Assembly (NCBI RefSeq): GCF_014203735.1
Contig: NZ_JACHJQ010000008.1
Span: 267,693-331,692, forward strand
Origin: Actinophytocola algeriensis
GTDB lineage: Bacteria > Actinomycetota > Actinomycetes > Mycobacteriales > Pseudonocardiaceae
Reading direction: 5' to 3'
DNA length: 64,000 nucleotides
In this document: one piece after another, positions 7,080 to 16,808 of the stretch
How positions within the stretch are numbered: the stretch's first letter is position 1
How the letters are laid out: the number at the start of each line of letters is the position of its first letter
Position numbers and translations under genes: made by a program
Notes under the pieces: generated by a model
Database searches by the model: none
What the model saw: the letters and a program-made list of their open reading frames with translations, nothing else
Told to the model about the DNA's origin: nothing

Positions 7080-10000
7080 TCACGATCCTGGCGGAAGTTC
7101 TCGTGGCGTATCCCGGCCGAACAGGTTCCTGACTTTCTTGGCACCCGCCACCACACCCTTGGCTGTCCCCCTGGCGGCCTTGACACCGAGGCGAACCCCC
7201 ACGTCGACGACCGCCGCGGTGCCGAGGATGATGCTGTCGATGCCTCCCAGGGTCGGCGTGACCTGCCCGACGGCGGGTGGCGCCCCCTTCGCGACCGCGA
7301 CGAGGGCCTGGACACGCGCCGCGGTGACGGACTTCTTGGCAGTGACCTCCTCGACGGACTTCTTCGGCATGCCTGCGCCGGCCCGGTTGCACGGGTCCTC
7401 GTTGTGCACCAGCAGATCGGAGTCGCCGGCGACGACGAAGTAGGTGTGGAGCTCGTCGACCGTCAGGTTGTAGACCGTGTGGTGTTCGGCCCACTCGCGG
7501 GTTCCGGTGACGGGCGCGGCACCCAACCGGTCACCTGGTGCCAGGTCACCCGCGCCGACCCAGTGCCCCCGGGTGGCACTCCACACCGGATGGCCTTGTG
7601 TGGCAACGATCTCCGCGCCATCGATACCGATCTCGACGAGGTCCTTGAGGCCGGTGCCTTCGATGACGGCTGTCACCGCACGCGGTCCACCGCGGCCGGT
7701 TGTCGGGTCGGTCGCGAGGACCAGGTCACCGACCTCGACGTCGTCGATGCGTTTGGTGGTGCCGTCGGCCATGCGCACCCGGGTGCCGCCGGTGAAGCTG
7801 TTGGCGGAACCCACGGCGAAGGCGCAGCTCGCGACGTCATCGACATTGTCGGTCAGGCGCCTGCCCACGCGGGCGGCGTCCGCGACGTCGTCGCCGTGTT
7901 TCGCGGCCAGGGACGCGACTCTCGCCGCGCGTACCGCTCCCCCGCCCGCGCCACCCAGCAGGTAGCCGCCGATGGTGGCGGCGGTCCAGGCGCAGGCTTC
8001 GAGGTCGCCCTTGGTGACGCACTTGACCAGGTCGGTCACGCCCGACATGTCCGCGGCGACCTTCAGCGCGGCTTTCAGGTACGGCGCGGCCGCCTGCGCC
8101 AGGTCGGCCGCCGCGTCGACGGCCTTGGACACGTTCTCCACCACGGCACCGGCGACGTCGACGGCCTTCTGGTACACGGCCGTGGCGTTCTTGACGGTGT
8201 CGGCGACGACGTCCCGGGTGGCCGTGACGACCTTCGCGGGGAGGTGGGCGGCCGCGGACACGAGCTTCTTCGACGCCGACAGCACCGGTTTCGCCGCGGC
8301 CATCAACGCCTTCACGGGGCTGTTCTTCGCGACGAACGCGGCCGCTTTCTGGGCTGCCTTGGTGACCTTCTTGGCCTTGGCGACCGCCGCCTTGCGGGCC
8401 TGTTCGGCCTTGCGTGCGGTCCAGTTCACCGCCTGGCTGGCTTTCTTCTTGCTGTACGAATAGAACTTCTTCGTTCCCTTCGCCAGCCACTTGGTGCCCT
8501 TCGACAGGCTTCGGCCGACGGATTTCAGGCCGGACGAGACCTTCTTGCCGACCCACTTCACCGCCGACTTGGCCTTCTTCGCGACCCATTTGGCGCCGGA
8601 GGCGACCTTGCTCGCGGTCCAGGTGACGGCGCTCCACGCCTGCTTCGCGAACCAGGAGATGCCGCTGGACACGGTGGACACGGCGGACGAGACGCTGGAG
8701 ACCACACTGGACACCGCGTTGGAGACCTTGTTGGCGACCTTCTTGCACCAGCCGCAGCCCCAGTTGCCGTCGGGGTCGGTGACGTTCACCGGGTCGGCGT
8801 TGCCGTAGGTGTAGCGGTTCGCGAGGACCGCGTCGCCGCCCGGGTGGTCGACGGTGTCGCGGGCGGTGAACGCGCCGGTCTTCGGGTCGTACCAGCGGGC
8901 ACCCATGTTGACCTGCCCGGTGCCCTCGTCGGTCCAGTCGCCCTGGTAGCCGAGGTTGCCGGTGTCGCCCGCACGGTCGGTGACCTGCCCGAACGGGTCG
9001 TAGGCGGTGGAGTCGGACAGGCCGGTGAGCGCGGTGTCGCCGGGACTGAACCCGCCGACGACGTCGCCGTGTTCGTCGGCCAGCGCCAGGGTGGCGGTGC
9101 CGGCGTTGTCGGCGACAGCGAGCAGGTCGTCTTCCGGGCCGCGGGCGAACTTCTCGACCCCGTCGGCGACGACCTCGTCGGACAGGCCCGCGTAGGTGAA
9201 CGTGCTGCCGCCCTTGGACGTCAGCCGGTTCAGCCCGTCGTAGGTGTAGGTCTGGCCGAGCGCGCCGGTCATGCGGTCGAACGCGTCGAACGCGAAGTTC
9301 TCGGTCAGCCCGGAGCTGGTGCGGGTGGCCCGGGTGCCGCGCGCGGTGTAGGTGTACGTGTAGTCGCCGTCGGCCAAGAGCCGGTTCCGCTGGTCGTAGG
9401 TCGCGGTCTTGCCGGCGGTGCGGGTGCGGTTGCCTGCCGCGTCCCACTCGTAGGCGACCGTCCCCTTCGGACCGGTCCACGACGTGAGCCTGCCGGCGAG
9501 GTCGTAGCCGTAGGTGTGTTCCCCCGCGCCTGCGGTGCCGGTGGTGGTCTTGCCGGTGATCTGGTCGTTGGCGTTGTAGCGGTAGGCCACCGACGACACG
9601 ACGGTCCCGGCCGCGTTCTTCAGGGTGTCGGAGGTGTTGCGGGCCAGTTCGTCGTAGGTGAACGTGCGCACCCGGCCGGCCCCGAAGTCCATGGTGGACA
9701 GCAGGCCCGCGCTGTCGTAGCCGTAGCTCTGCACGGTGCCGGTCAGCCCGTCCGCCACGGTCGCGAGGCGCCCGCCCGCGTAGGTGAAGGTGGCGTCGCC
9801 CGCGGCGTCCTTGCGGGACAGGACGTTCCCGTCGGGGTCGAAGGTGTAGTCGGCGGACCCGCCGGGGCCGCGGGCGGTGAGCAGGTTGCCGCGGTCGTCG
9901 TAGGCGTAGGTGTTGGTGCCGCCGGGCGCGCTGACCGAGGTGATCCGGTCGGCGAGGTCGTAGCCGAGTACGCGGGTGGCGGTGGCGGTCTCGGCGCCGG

Positions 10001-13000
10001 CACCGGTTTCCTTGGTGAGCCTGCCCGCCGCGTCGAACGTGGCCGCCCGGGTGACACCGCCCGGGGCGGTGGCCGACACGGGGTTGCCGCCCGGGTCGTA
10101 GCCGATGGTCCAGGACCGGTCCGCGAGGTTGGGGTGCGCGGTGGTGGCGGGTTCGGTCATGGTCTCGGGCAGGCCGAGGGTGTTGTAGGAGTACAGGAAG
10201 CTGTTGCCGAGCCCGTTGGTGAGCCGGGTGCGCCTGCCCGCGGCGTCGTAGCCGAACGTGGTGGTGATCGACGAGGTCGCGGTCACCGGTTCGACCTGGC
10301 GGACGAGCTGGTCACCGGCGTCGTAGGTGTAGGTGGTGGTGGTGCCGAGGCCGTCGGTCGCGGCGACCAGGTTGCCCGCCGGGTCGTAGGTGGCGCGGCG
10401 GGTCTGCTTGGCGGTGCCGTCGGGCGCGATCTCGTTGTAGGTGACGGGACGGCCCGCGGTGTCGTACACGGTCTGGGTGGTGCGGCCGATGTGGTCGGCC
10501 TGCCGGACGAGGCGGCCGGTGTGGTCGTGGCCGTACTGGGTGGACACCCCGGCCGGGTCGGTGACGCGGGTCGGCTGCCCGAGCGTGTCGTAGGTGGACC
10601 GCACGGTGGCGCCGGTCGGGGACACGACGCGCACGACGTTCCCGGAGTCGTCGTACACGGTGGTGGTGGTGAGGTTGTTGGGCAGGGGCCGCCGTTCGAC
10701 CTGGGTGGTGGTGACGGGCCGGTCGAGGTCGTCGTAGGTGGCTTGGATGCGGGCGCCCGTGGGGTCGGTGGTGGACAGCGGCTGCCCGGTGCGGGTGTAG
10801 GTGTAGCGGGTGAGGGCGCGGGTGTCGTCGCTGGTGGCGGGTTCGTCGAGGGTGACGAGCCTGCCGAGCTGGTCGTGGTCGTAGCGCACGGAGTTGCCGC
10901 GCGGGTCGGTGACCTCGGTGACGTTGCCGAGCCGGTCGTAGCGGGTGCGGGTGGTCGGGGTGACCGGGTCCGCGGCGCCGGGCGCGCGGTAGGCGGGTTC
11001 TGCCTCGGTCACCGGCCTGCCGAGCCGGTCGTAGGTCCAGGTGCGGACGTTGCCGACCTCGTCGCGCACGGCGGTCTGGTCGCCGAAGGTGTTGTACCCG
11101 TAGGTGGCGGTGGGCCGCACGGTCTGCGCCTGCGCTTGTCCGCCTGTCTCCGCGGACACCGGCGCGCCGGTGTCGCGGATGAGCTGTTCGGTCTCGTCGT
11201 AGGCGAAGTTCGTGGTGTAGGCGGCCGGGTCGGCGCCTGCCACGTTGCCGCGGGGGTCCGTCGTGGACAGTTGCAGGCCGCGCCGGTCGTAGGTGGAGGT
11301 GGTGGCGAGCGACTCGGTGCCGGTGGAGATGGTCTCGCGGATCGCGTTGCCCGCGTCGTCGTAGACGTAGTCGACGACCTCGGCGGTGGCGGGCACCGGC
11401 CAGGGCACGTTCGACGGTGTGCCGGTGCGTCTGACCCGCAGGACGTTGCCCGCCTGGTCGTAGGTGTAGTTGGTGGTCCGCGCGAGACCCGCGGGGTCCT
11501 CGACGGTGGTGACGAGGTCGCCGCCGCGGTCGAAGGTCTGGGTGAGGGTCATCGTGCCGTTGCCGGTGACCTTCTTGACCGGATTGCCCGCGTTGTCGTA
11601 GGTGTTGTCCTCGAGGACGTAGTCGCGCTTGGTGCCGTCGGGGTCGCGGAAGTCCTTCAGCACGACCTTCCACAGCCGGTCGTCGCCGTAGTACTGGTAC
11701 TCGACGCGCCTGCCCATGGCGTCGGTGGCGCTGGCGCGCCTGCCGGCGAAGTCGTAGGAGTAGGACTCGAGCACGAGGTGGTCGCCGACGAGCCCGCCCT
11801 GGTCGTCGCCTCGGTAGGCGCGGAGGCGGACCTCGGCGAGCGCCTGCCGGGCGGTGTAGGCGTAGTCGTACCGGTTGCCTTCCGCGTCCACGGTGGACAC
11901 GACGTTGCCGAACCGGTCGTAGGTCGAGGTGGTCTCGTTCCCTTCGGCGTCGACCACGCGGATGGGGCGGCCCGCGTCGTCGTACTCGGTGGTCGTGGTG
12001 CGGGTGGTGTCGCCGCCGAGCTTGTCGCGGTCCTCGACCTTCACCGGGTTGCCGTCGACGTCGTAGGTGGTGACGGTCTCCTGCTGGTGGCGGGTGCCGG
12101 TGATCGCGTCGGTGACGACCGGGCCGGTGACGACCGTGGGCCGCGACAGCGCGTCGTAGGCGTTGGTGGTGGTGACCCCGGCCGGGTAGGTGTCGGACAC
12201 CTCGGTCTCGCTGACCTGCCTGCCCAGCACGTCGTAGGTGTACTTGGTGACCAGCCCGGACGGTTCGGTGGTCTGCGCGAGGTCGCCGTTGGCGTAGTAC
12301 TGCTGCCGGGTCACCTTGCCGCGGGGGTCGGTGGTGGTGAGCAGCATGCCGGGCGGGATCACGCCGCCGCCGACGGCGGGTTCGGCGCCGGTGCTGTAGG
12401 TGTGCCGCACGATCGCGCCGTCGGGCTCGGTCTGCGTGGCCAGGTCACCGTGGGCGGTGTAGGTGTAGCTGGTGCGGTAGGTGGTGTCGGTGGCGCTCGC
12501 CGACCGCGCGTCGCGGGTCTCGGTGGGCTGTTCGTTGCGCGGGTCGAACGGGTTGGTGACGGTCGCCGGGTAGGTGGTGTAGCTGGTCTGGCAGGAGCCC
12601 GCGCGCCGGCAGGTGGTGCGGGTGACGACGTTGCCGCGCGCGTCGTAGGTCATCCGTACCGCGTCGCCGTTCTCGTTGGTGACGGTCACCAGCGCGCCGA
12701 CGTCGTTGTACTCGTACGTGCGTATCGCCATGCCTTCGAGCGGGTGCTCGACGAACACCGGCCCGCCGGAGCCGCCGGGCACGACCGTGCAGAACTCGGG
12801 GTCGCCGGGGTCGGGCACACTGCATTCCTCGACCTCCTCGGGTGGTGGGGGCGCCGGGTAGCCGGGCCGGTCCTCCTCCCGCAGTTCGAGGCCCAGCGGC
12901 AGCCCGGACCTCAGCAGCTGACCGGTGACCGCGTCGTACTCGTACAGGTTGGGCCTGCCGGACGGGTCGTTGACCTGCACGGTCCGCAGGAGCTGGTCGG

Positions 13001-16000
13001 CGCCGCCGGACACGATCGGCGCACCGACCTTCCAGGTGCCGCCGTCGCGGTCGGTGTAGCTCGCGACCCGGTCCGCCAGCACGTCGTAAGTCGCCTGTAC
13101 CGCGACCGAGCCGCTCGGCAGCGTCACCTTCGACAGCTGGTCCGCGGCGGTCGCGCCGTAGCGGTGGTGCGCGGTGACCGCGGCCGGGCCGAGCGGGCGG
13201 GAGTAGATCGCGACCTCGTCGATGGCACCGTTGAAGAAGCGGGTGGCGGCGGTGCCCCACGCGGGCCACGAGCCCGGTGTGGTGGCGGTGGCGGCACCGA
13301 GCTGGTTGACCGTGAGCTGGGTGTGGTCGAGCGTCGCGGTGGTCTGCCCGATGCGGGTGCCGTCGAGGTAGAGGGTCTGTGTGGTGCCCATGGCGGACAG
13401 CACGACGTGGTGCCAGCCGCCGTCGTTGACGGCGAGCGGTGAGGTCATCGGCGCGATGGTGGCGGTGCCGAACTGGCCGCGCAGCTTGCCGTCCATGCCG
13501 ACGTAGAGCACCGGCACACCCCGGGCGGGGGTGGTGCCGAACGCCTTGTCCTGGTAGCCGAGCAGCGGGCCGCCGGTGCCGGTGGGGTTGGCCTTGAACC
13601 ACAGTTCGACCGCGCCGTCGCGGGTCTTCTTGACCACACCCTTGGGCAGGTCCAACCGCGAGGAGGTGCCGTTGAACGTGGCCGCGGTGCCGCCGCCGCC
13701 CGCGAGCGCGCCCGCGGCGCCGAGCGTGACGCCTGTGTAGGTGGCGGCGTCCGCACCGAGGTTGACGGCGATCTCGCTGCCCGCGCTCGTGCCGTCGGCC
13801 TCGCCGAGCCGCCAGTAGGATTCGGGTTTGGAGTCCAGCACGGCGCTGCGGTAGTGGGAGCCGGGTGTGTGGTCGTAGGTGGTGCAGGTGTCGCCGGGCG
13901 CGCACACCTTGGTGAGGACGTCGCCCGAGTAGGTGTAGGTCCACGCGGTGCCCAGGTCGGTGGTGACCGTCGTGACGTGGTTGCCGGTCCACGTGAACCG
14001 CAGTGCGCGGCCCGCGGTGTTGGACTGGCTGTTGGACACCTGCGCCTTCGCGAGCTTGCCGCCGGTCCCGTAGGTCAGCACGACGGCGCGCTTGGCGGCG
14101 TCGGTGATCTTCATCAGCCGCCCGCCGGTGTCGAACTGGTAGACCACGCCCGCGCGGTCGGCGAGCGTCCACACCCCGCTCGCCAGGCTCAGGGCGGCCG
14201 AGCGGGTGGACGGGGTGGTGTAGGTGCCGTCCGCGTTGCGGCCGAACCGCACGGCCTGCCCGTCCGGGTAGGACACCACGACGTTGCCGGACCCGTCGTC
14301 GTCGGCGGCCAGGCGCATGTCGTAGCGGGTCGTCCAGCCCGCGCCGAACGCGCCGTCGCGGCGCGGGTCGAGGCTGTTGTAGGTGCGGATCACGTTCAGC
14401 TCGGGACCGACGGTGGCGACCGTGGCGTCGACGGCGACGGTGGAGAGGTTGCCGGTCTGCGGGTCGTACTCGCGTTCCTGCGCGGCCTGCGCGGCACCCG
14501 CGACGCGGGAGGTGATGTCGGGCTGCGGCACCTCGGCGAACACCGTCGAGTACGGGGACGCGACCTCGTTGGCGCCGTCCTTGACGAACACCCGCCACAG
14601 ATATCCCTTGCCCCACAACAGCCTGCCGCCCGGCGGCGCCCACGCCTGGCTCGCCTGGTACCCGGAGGTGGTGCAGCTGACCGGGTCCCCGGCCGCGTTG
14701 CGGTCGCAGACCTCGAACTTGTAGCTCAGCGCCGACCCGGCCGGTGCGTCGAGGTCGAGCGCGCGGCCCCACAGCAGCGGGTTCAACGTGGGCGCCTGGT
14801 AGCCGTTGGGCGGGTACAGCTCCTGCACGACCGGCGGCAGGTCGGTGATCTCCAGGACGATGCGCGCGGGCGCGACCTGGTGGTCGGTGAACACGATCCC
14901 GCCGGTGCGGACCATCGTGAAGTCGAGGAAGTACTGACCGGGCGGCAGCGCCTTGATCGTCGCGGTGAGCGTGACCCGCCCGCCGCGCGCCACGGTGGCG
15001 GCGAGGTCGGCGGCGCGGAACTGGCCGACGGACGCACCGGTGCGCCGGTTGTAGGCGCGGTAGGACAGGTAGTAGGAGCCAGGGGCCCACGCCTCCGCGC
15101 CGCGGTTGGTGACGGTGACCTTCACCTTGCCGTTCTGGTTCTGCAGCACGGGCGGGTCGGGCACCGGGTCCGGGATCGCGTACGCCGCGTTGTACGGGCT
15201 GTGCGTGACCCACAGCGTCGGCCGGTTCGCACCCGCGGCCGTGCCGACGAACCGTTTGCCGCTCGACGCGTCGGACACGTTGCCCCGCAACGAGATGCCG
15301 TTGTTGGCGGTGGTGCCGTTCACCCAGCCCTGCACGAGCCGGGTGCCCGCGTCGCCGAGGTCGAACAGCTCCGCCGCGGTGGGGCAGGCCGACTGCGACT
15401 GGCCCTGCGCGAAGTAGCCGTGCGAGAACGACCGGCTGGCCATGGCGGCGCCGACGGCGGGACCGGGGTAGGAGTAGCTGCCGGTCGGGGTCCACGACCC
15501 GGTGACGGGGTGGACGGTGACCGGGCGGGCGGCGCAGGTCTGCGCGTAGTAGTTGACGAGCTGGAGCTGCGCGCCGTAGATCGTGTGGAACCGCAGGTTC
15601 TCGGTGAGACCGCCGAACTTCAGGTACGAGGCGGTGGACGCGCCCTCGACGTTGCCGGCCTGCAGCTCGGAGCCGCCGCCGGTGGAGGTGGCACCACGGA
15701 CGTACATGCTCGCGTCGGCGGTGCCGGACGCCACCGGCAGCGACACGGTGGGGTCGACGCGGACGGGGAAGGCGCGGGCCGGGTCGGCGAGCCACGCGTC
15801 GTCGAGGGTGACGACGAGGGTGGTGCCGTCGAGCTTGTAGGTGACCGCGGTGCTGAGCGCGGCACCCGCGTCGACCATGTTGCCGGGCGGGATCACGGCC
15901 TGGGTGGCGCCGTCCCGGTCGGAGAGGACGAGCTGCCCGTCCTCCAGTGCCGGCGTGAGATCGGTGCGCAGCGGGAAGCGGAACGTGCGGGGTGCGGAAC

Positions 16001-16727
16001 GGTCGTGCAGGACGAGGGTTTCCTTGATACCGCCGGGACGGGCCGCCAGCTCGAGGTCGACTCCCGGGTGGATGCCCGGGTAGGTGACGGTGCTGCCGTC
16101 GACCGTGCCCGGCGCGGGTCTCGCCCCGTCGAGGCCGTAGGCGAGTTCGTGGTCGCCGAAGCTCATCGTGGTGAGCGCGTCGGCGTCACCGGTGGCCGCG
16201 AACCCGATGGCCGCGACGTTGGTGTCGTTGCGCCAGCCGTCACCGGTGGACCTGAGCCCGGTGTCGATGGGCTGCCAGTCCCCCTCGGCGTCGCGGTAGT
16301 GCATGGGGGTCGCGGAGAACTCGGTGGTCTCGGTGCCGTCGGTGTTGCGGTAGGTGCGCTGGTGGGCGTCGCGGCGGTCGGCGCGTTCCCGGCTGGTGGC
16401 GCGGTCGAACCCGGTCCGGTGCACCGGCCCGGTCTCCACCGTCGCCCGGTTGCGGTGGTCGTCGGTGGTGAGCGTCGACGGGTAGCGCGACCGGTAGGAC
16501 CGGGGCACGACCCGGTTCTCCTCCCCCGGCTCGATGTGCGCCTGCCCACCGGCCGACCCCCATCGCTGACCGGGCGCGTCGAAGTAGCGGTAGCCTGCGA
16601 CGCCGTCCGGCAGGGGGTCCCGGGCGACGTCGCCGACCAGCCCGGCCACGAGCGCGACCGCGACCGCGAGGGACACCGCGCGCACGGCCCGTGCCCGGCG
16701 CCGGCGCGACAACAACGAAGACGACAT
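7080..16727 (-). CDS. Giant secreted RHS/YD-repeat protein with LamG and HINT domains
   Basis: A 3215-residue exported protein of polymorphic-toxin architecture. The signal segment (RRRRARAVRAVSLAVAVALVAGL) is followed by a DNRLRE-type beta domain (about 60-500), fibronectin-like segments, a LamG concanavalin-like domain (about 960-1177), dozens of YD repeats (about 1230-2570, of the form TYDRxGN, YDAAGRxT) and the RHS core (about 2574-2660: YDPFGQVTD, RWYDPKTGAFTARD, RYTYGNADPVNVTDPDG). Next come a Lys/Ala/Trp-rich helical stretch, a HINT domain (2968-3109: TRVRMADGTTKRIDDVEVGD to LLVHN) and a 106-residue tail (3110-3215). RHS shells encapsulate a C-terminal toxin, and HINT normally releases it by autoproteolysis. 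The tail resembles no nuclease or deaminase I know, and no immunity gene follows. A GAGGTGG RBS supports the ATG. The alternative is a structural surface adhesin. Confidence 0.9.
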   Translation of the reverse strand: MSSSLLSRRRRARAVRAVSLAVAVALVAGLVGDVARDPLPDGVAGYRYFDAPGQRWGSAGGQAHIEPGEENRVVPRSYRSRYPSTLTTDDHRNRATVETGPVHRTGFDRATSRERADRRDAHQRTYRNTDGTETTEFSATPMHYRDAEGDWQPIDTGLRSTGDGWRNDTNVAAIGFAATGDADALTTMSFGDHELAYGLDGARPAPGTVDGSTVTYPGIHPGVDLELAARPGGIKETLVLHDRSAPRTFRFPLRTDLTPALEDGQLVLSDRDGATQAVIPPGNMVDAGAALSTAVTYKLDGTTLVVTLDDAWLADPARAFPVRVDPTVSLPVASGTADASMYVRGATSTGGGSELQAGNVEGASTASYLKFGGLTENLRFHTIYGAQLQLVNYYAQTCAARPVTVHPVTGSWTPTGSYSYPGPAVGAAMASRSFSHGYFAQGQSQSACPTAAELFDLGDAGTRLVQGWVNGTTANNGISLRGNVSDASSGKRFVGTAAGANRPTLWVTHSPYNAAYAIPDPVPDPPVLQNQNGKVKVTVTNRGAEAWAPGSYYLSYRAYNRRTGASVGQFRAADLAATVARGGRVTLTATIKALPPGQYFLDFTMVRTGGIVFTDHQVAPARIVLEITDLPPVVQELYPPNGYQAPTLNPLLWGRALDLDAPAGSALSYKFEVCDRNAAGDPVSCTTSGYQASQAWAPPGGRLLWGKGYLWRVFVKDGANEVASPYSTVFAEVPQPDITSRVAGAAQAAQEREYDPQTGNLSTVAVDATVATVGPELNVIRTYNSLDPRRDGAFGAGWTTRYDMRLAADDDGSGNVVVSYPDGQAVRFGRNADGTYTTPSTRSAALSLASGVWTLADRAGVVYQFDTGGRLMKITDAAKRAVVLTYGTGGKLAKAQVSNSQSNTAGRALRFTWTGNHVTTVTTDLGTAWTYTYSGDVLTKVCAPGDTCTTYDHTPGSHYRSAVLDSKPESYWRLGEADGTSAGSEIAVNLGADAATYTGVTLGAAGALAGGGGTAATFNGTSSRLDLPKGVVKKTRDGAVELWFKANPTGTGGPLLGYQDKAFGTTPARGVPVLYVGMDGKLRGQFGTATIAPMTSPLAVNDGGWHHVVLSAMGTTQTLYLDGTRIGQTTATLDHTQLTVNQLGAATATTPGSWPAWGTAATRFFNGAIDEVAIYSRPLGPAAVTAHHRYGATAADQLSKVTLPSGSVAVQATYDVLADRVASYTDRDGGTWKVGAPIVSGGADQLLRTVQVNDPSGRPNLYEYDAVTGQLLRSGLPLGLELREEDRPGYPAPPPPEEVEECSVPDPGDPEFCTVVPGGSGGPVFVEHPLEGMAIRTYEYNDVGALVTVTNENGDAVRMTYDARGNVVTRTTCRRAGSCQTSYTTYPATVTNPFDPRNEQPTETRDARSASATDTTYRTSYTYTAHGDLATQTEPDGAIVRHTYSTGAEPAVGGGVIPPGMLLTTTDPRGKVTRQQYYANGDLAQTTEPSGLVTKYTYDVLGRQVSETEVSDTYPAGVTTTNAYDALSRPTVVTGPVVTDAITGTRHQQETVTTYDVDGNPVKVEDRDKLGGDTTRTTTTEYDDAGRPIRVVDAEGNETTSTYDRFGNVVSTVDAEGNRYDYAYTARQALAEVRLRAYRGDDQGGLVGDHLVLESYSYDFAGRRASATDAMGRRVEYQYYGDDRLWKVVLKDFRDPDGTKRDYVLEDNTYDNAGNPVKKVTGNGTMTLTQTFDRGGDLVTTVEDPAGLARTTNYTYDQAGNVLRVRRTGTPSNVPWPVPATAEVVDYVYDDAGNAIRETISTGTESLATTSTYDRRGLQLSTTDPRGNVAGADPAAYTTNFAYDETEQLIRDTGAPVSAETGGQAQAQTVRPTATYGYNTFGDQTAVRDEVGNVRTWTYDRLGRPVTEAEPAYRAPGAADPVTPTTRTRYDRLGNVTEVTDPRGNSVRYDHDQLGRLVTLDEPATSDDTRALTRYTYTRTGQPLSTTDPTGARIQATYDDLDRPVTTTQVERRPLPNNLTTTTVYDDSGNVVRVVSPTGATVRSTYDTLGQPTRVTDPAGVSTQYGHDHTGRLVRQADHIGRTTQTVYDTAGRPVTYNEIAPDGTAKQTRRATYDPAGNLVAATDGLGTTTTYTYDAGDQLVRQVEPVTATSSITTTFGYDAAGRRTRLTNGLGNSFLYSYNTLGLPETMTEPATTAHPNLADRSWTIGYDPGGNPVSATAPGGVTRAATFDAAGRLTKETGAGAETATATRVLGYDLADRITSVSAPGGTNTYAYDDRGNLLTARGPGGSADYTFDPDGNVLSRKDAAGDATFTYAGGRLATVADGLTGTVQSYGYDSAGLLSTMDFGAGRVRTFTYDELARNTSDTLKNAAGTVVSSVAYRYNANDQITGKTTTGTAGAGEHTYGYDLAGRLTSWTGPKGTVAYEWDAAGNRTRTAGKTATYDQRNRLLADGDYTYTYTARGTRATRTSSGLTENFAFDAFDRMTGALGQTYTYDGLNRLTSKGGSTFTYAGLSDEVVADGVEKFARGPEDDLLAVADNAGTATLALADEHGDVVGGFSPGDTALTGLSDSTAYDPFGQVTDRAGDTGNLGYQGDWTDEGTGQVNMGARWYDPKTGAFTARDTVDHPGGDAVLANRYTYGNADPVNVTDPDGNWGCGWCKKVANKVSNAVSSVVSSVSSAVSTVSSGISWFAKQAWSAVTWTASKVASGAKWVAKKAKSAVKWVGKKVSSGLKSVGRSLSKGTKWLAKGTKKFYSYSKKKASQAVNWTARKAEQARKAAVAKAKKVTKAAQKAAAFVAKNSPVKALMAAAKPVLSASKKLVSAAAHLPAKVVTATRDVVADTVKNATAVYQKAVDVAGAVVENVSKAVDAAADLAQAAAPYLKAALKVAADMSGVTDLVKCVTKGDLEACAWTAATIGGYLLGGAGGGAVRAARVASLAAKHGDDVADAARVGRRLTDNVDDVASCAFAVGSANSFTGGTRVRMADGTTKRIDDVEVGDLVLATDPTTGRGGPRAVTAVIEGTGLKDLVEIGIDGAEIVATQGHPVWSATRGHWVGAGDLAPGDRLGAAPVTGTREWAEHHTVYNLTVDELHTYFVVAGDSDLLVHNEDPCNRAGAGMPKKSVEEVTAKKSVTAARVQALVAVAKGAPPAVGQVTPTLGGIDSIILGTAAVVDVGVRLGVKAARGTAKGVVAGAKKVRNLFGRDTPRELPPGS

Positions 16728-16789
16728 CTTGGTCCACCTCGGGGAAGTAGAGCCGGCACACGTCGAGCCGCTGAAGCATCCCTGGGCGT

Positions 16790-16808
16790 TCTAACAAGGC
16801 TCTAACAA
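16790..16808 (-). promoter_or_regulatory. Paired 8-bp direct repeats, 11 bp apart, upstream of the RHS gene
   Basis: TCTAACAA occurs at 16790-16797 and again at 16801-16808, exactly one helical turn apart, 63 bp upstream of the RHS start. Direct repeats with 11-bp spacing are typical binding sites for SARP and OmpR/PhoB-type activators. No binding protein is identified. Confidence 0.35.

Noticed and set aside
4777..7494. N-terminal extension of the lectin-like gene to 7494
   Set aside because: The extra residues come from the RHS gene read in another frame. A good RBS and signal peptide start at 7068.
7404..13442. 2012-residue open frame on the plus strand opposite the RHS gene
   Set aside because: Gly/Val/Arg low-complexity sequence. 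The opposite strand has clear YD repeats, LamG and HINT.
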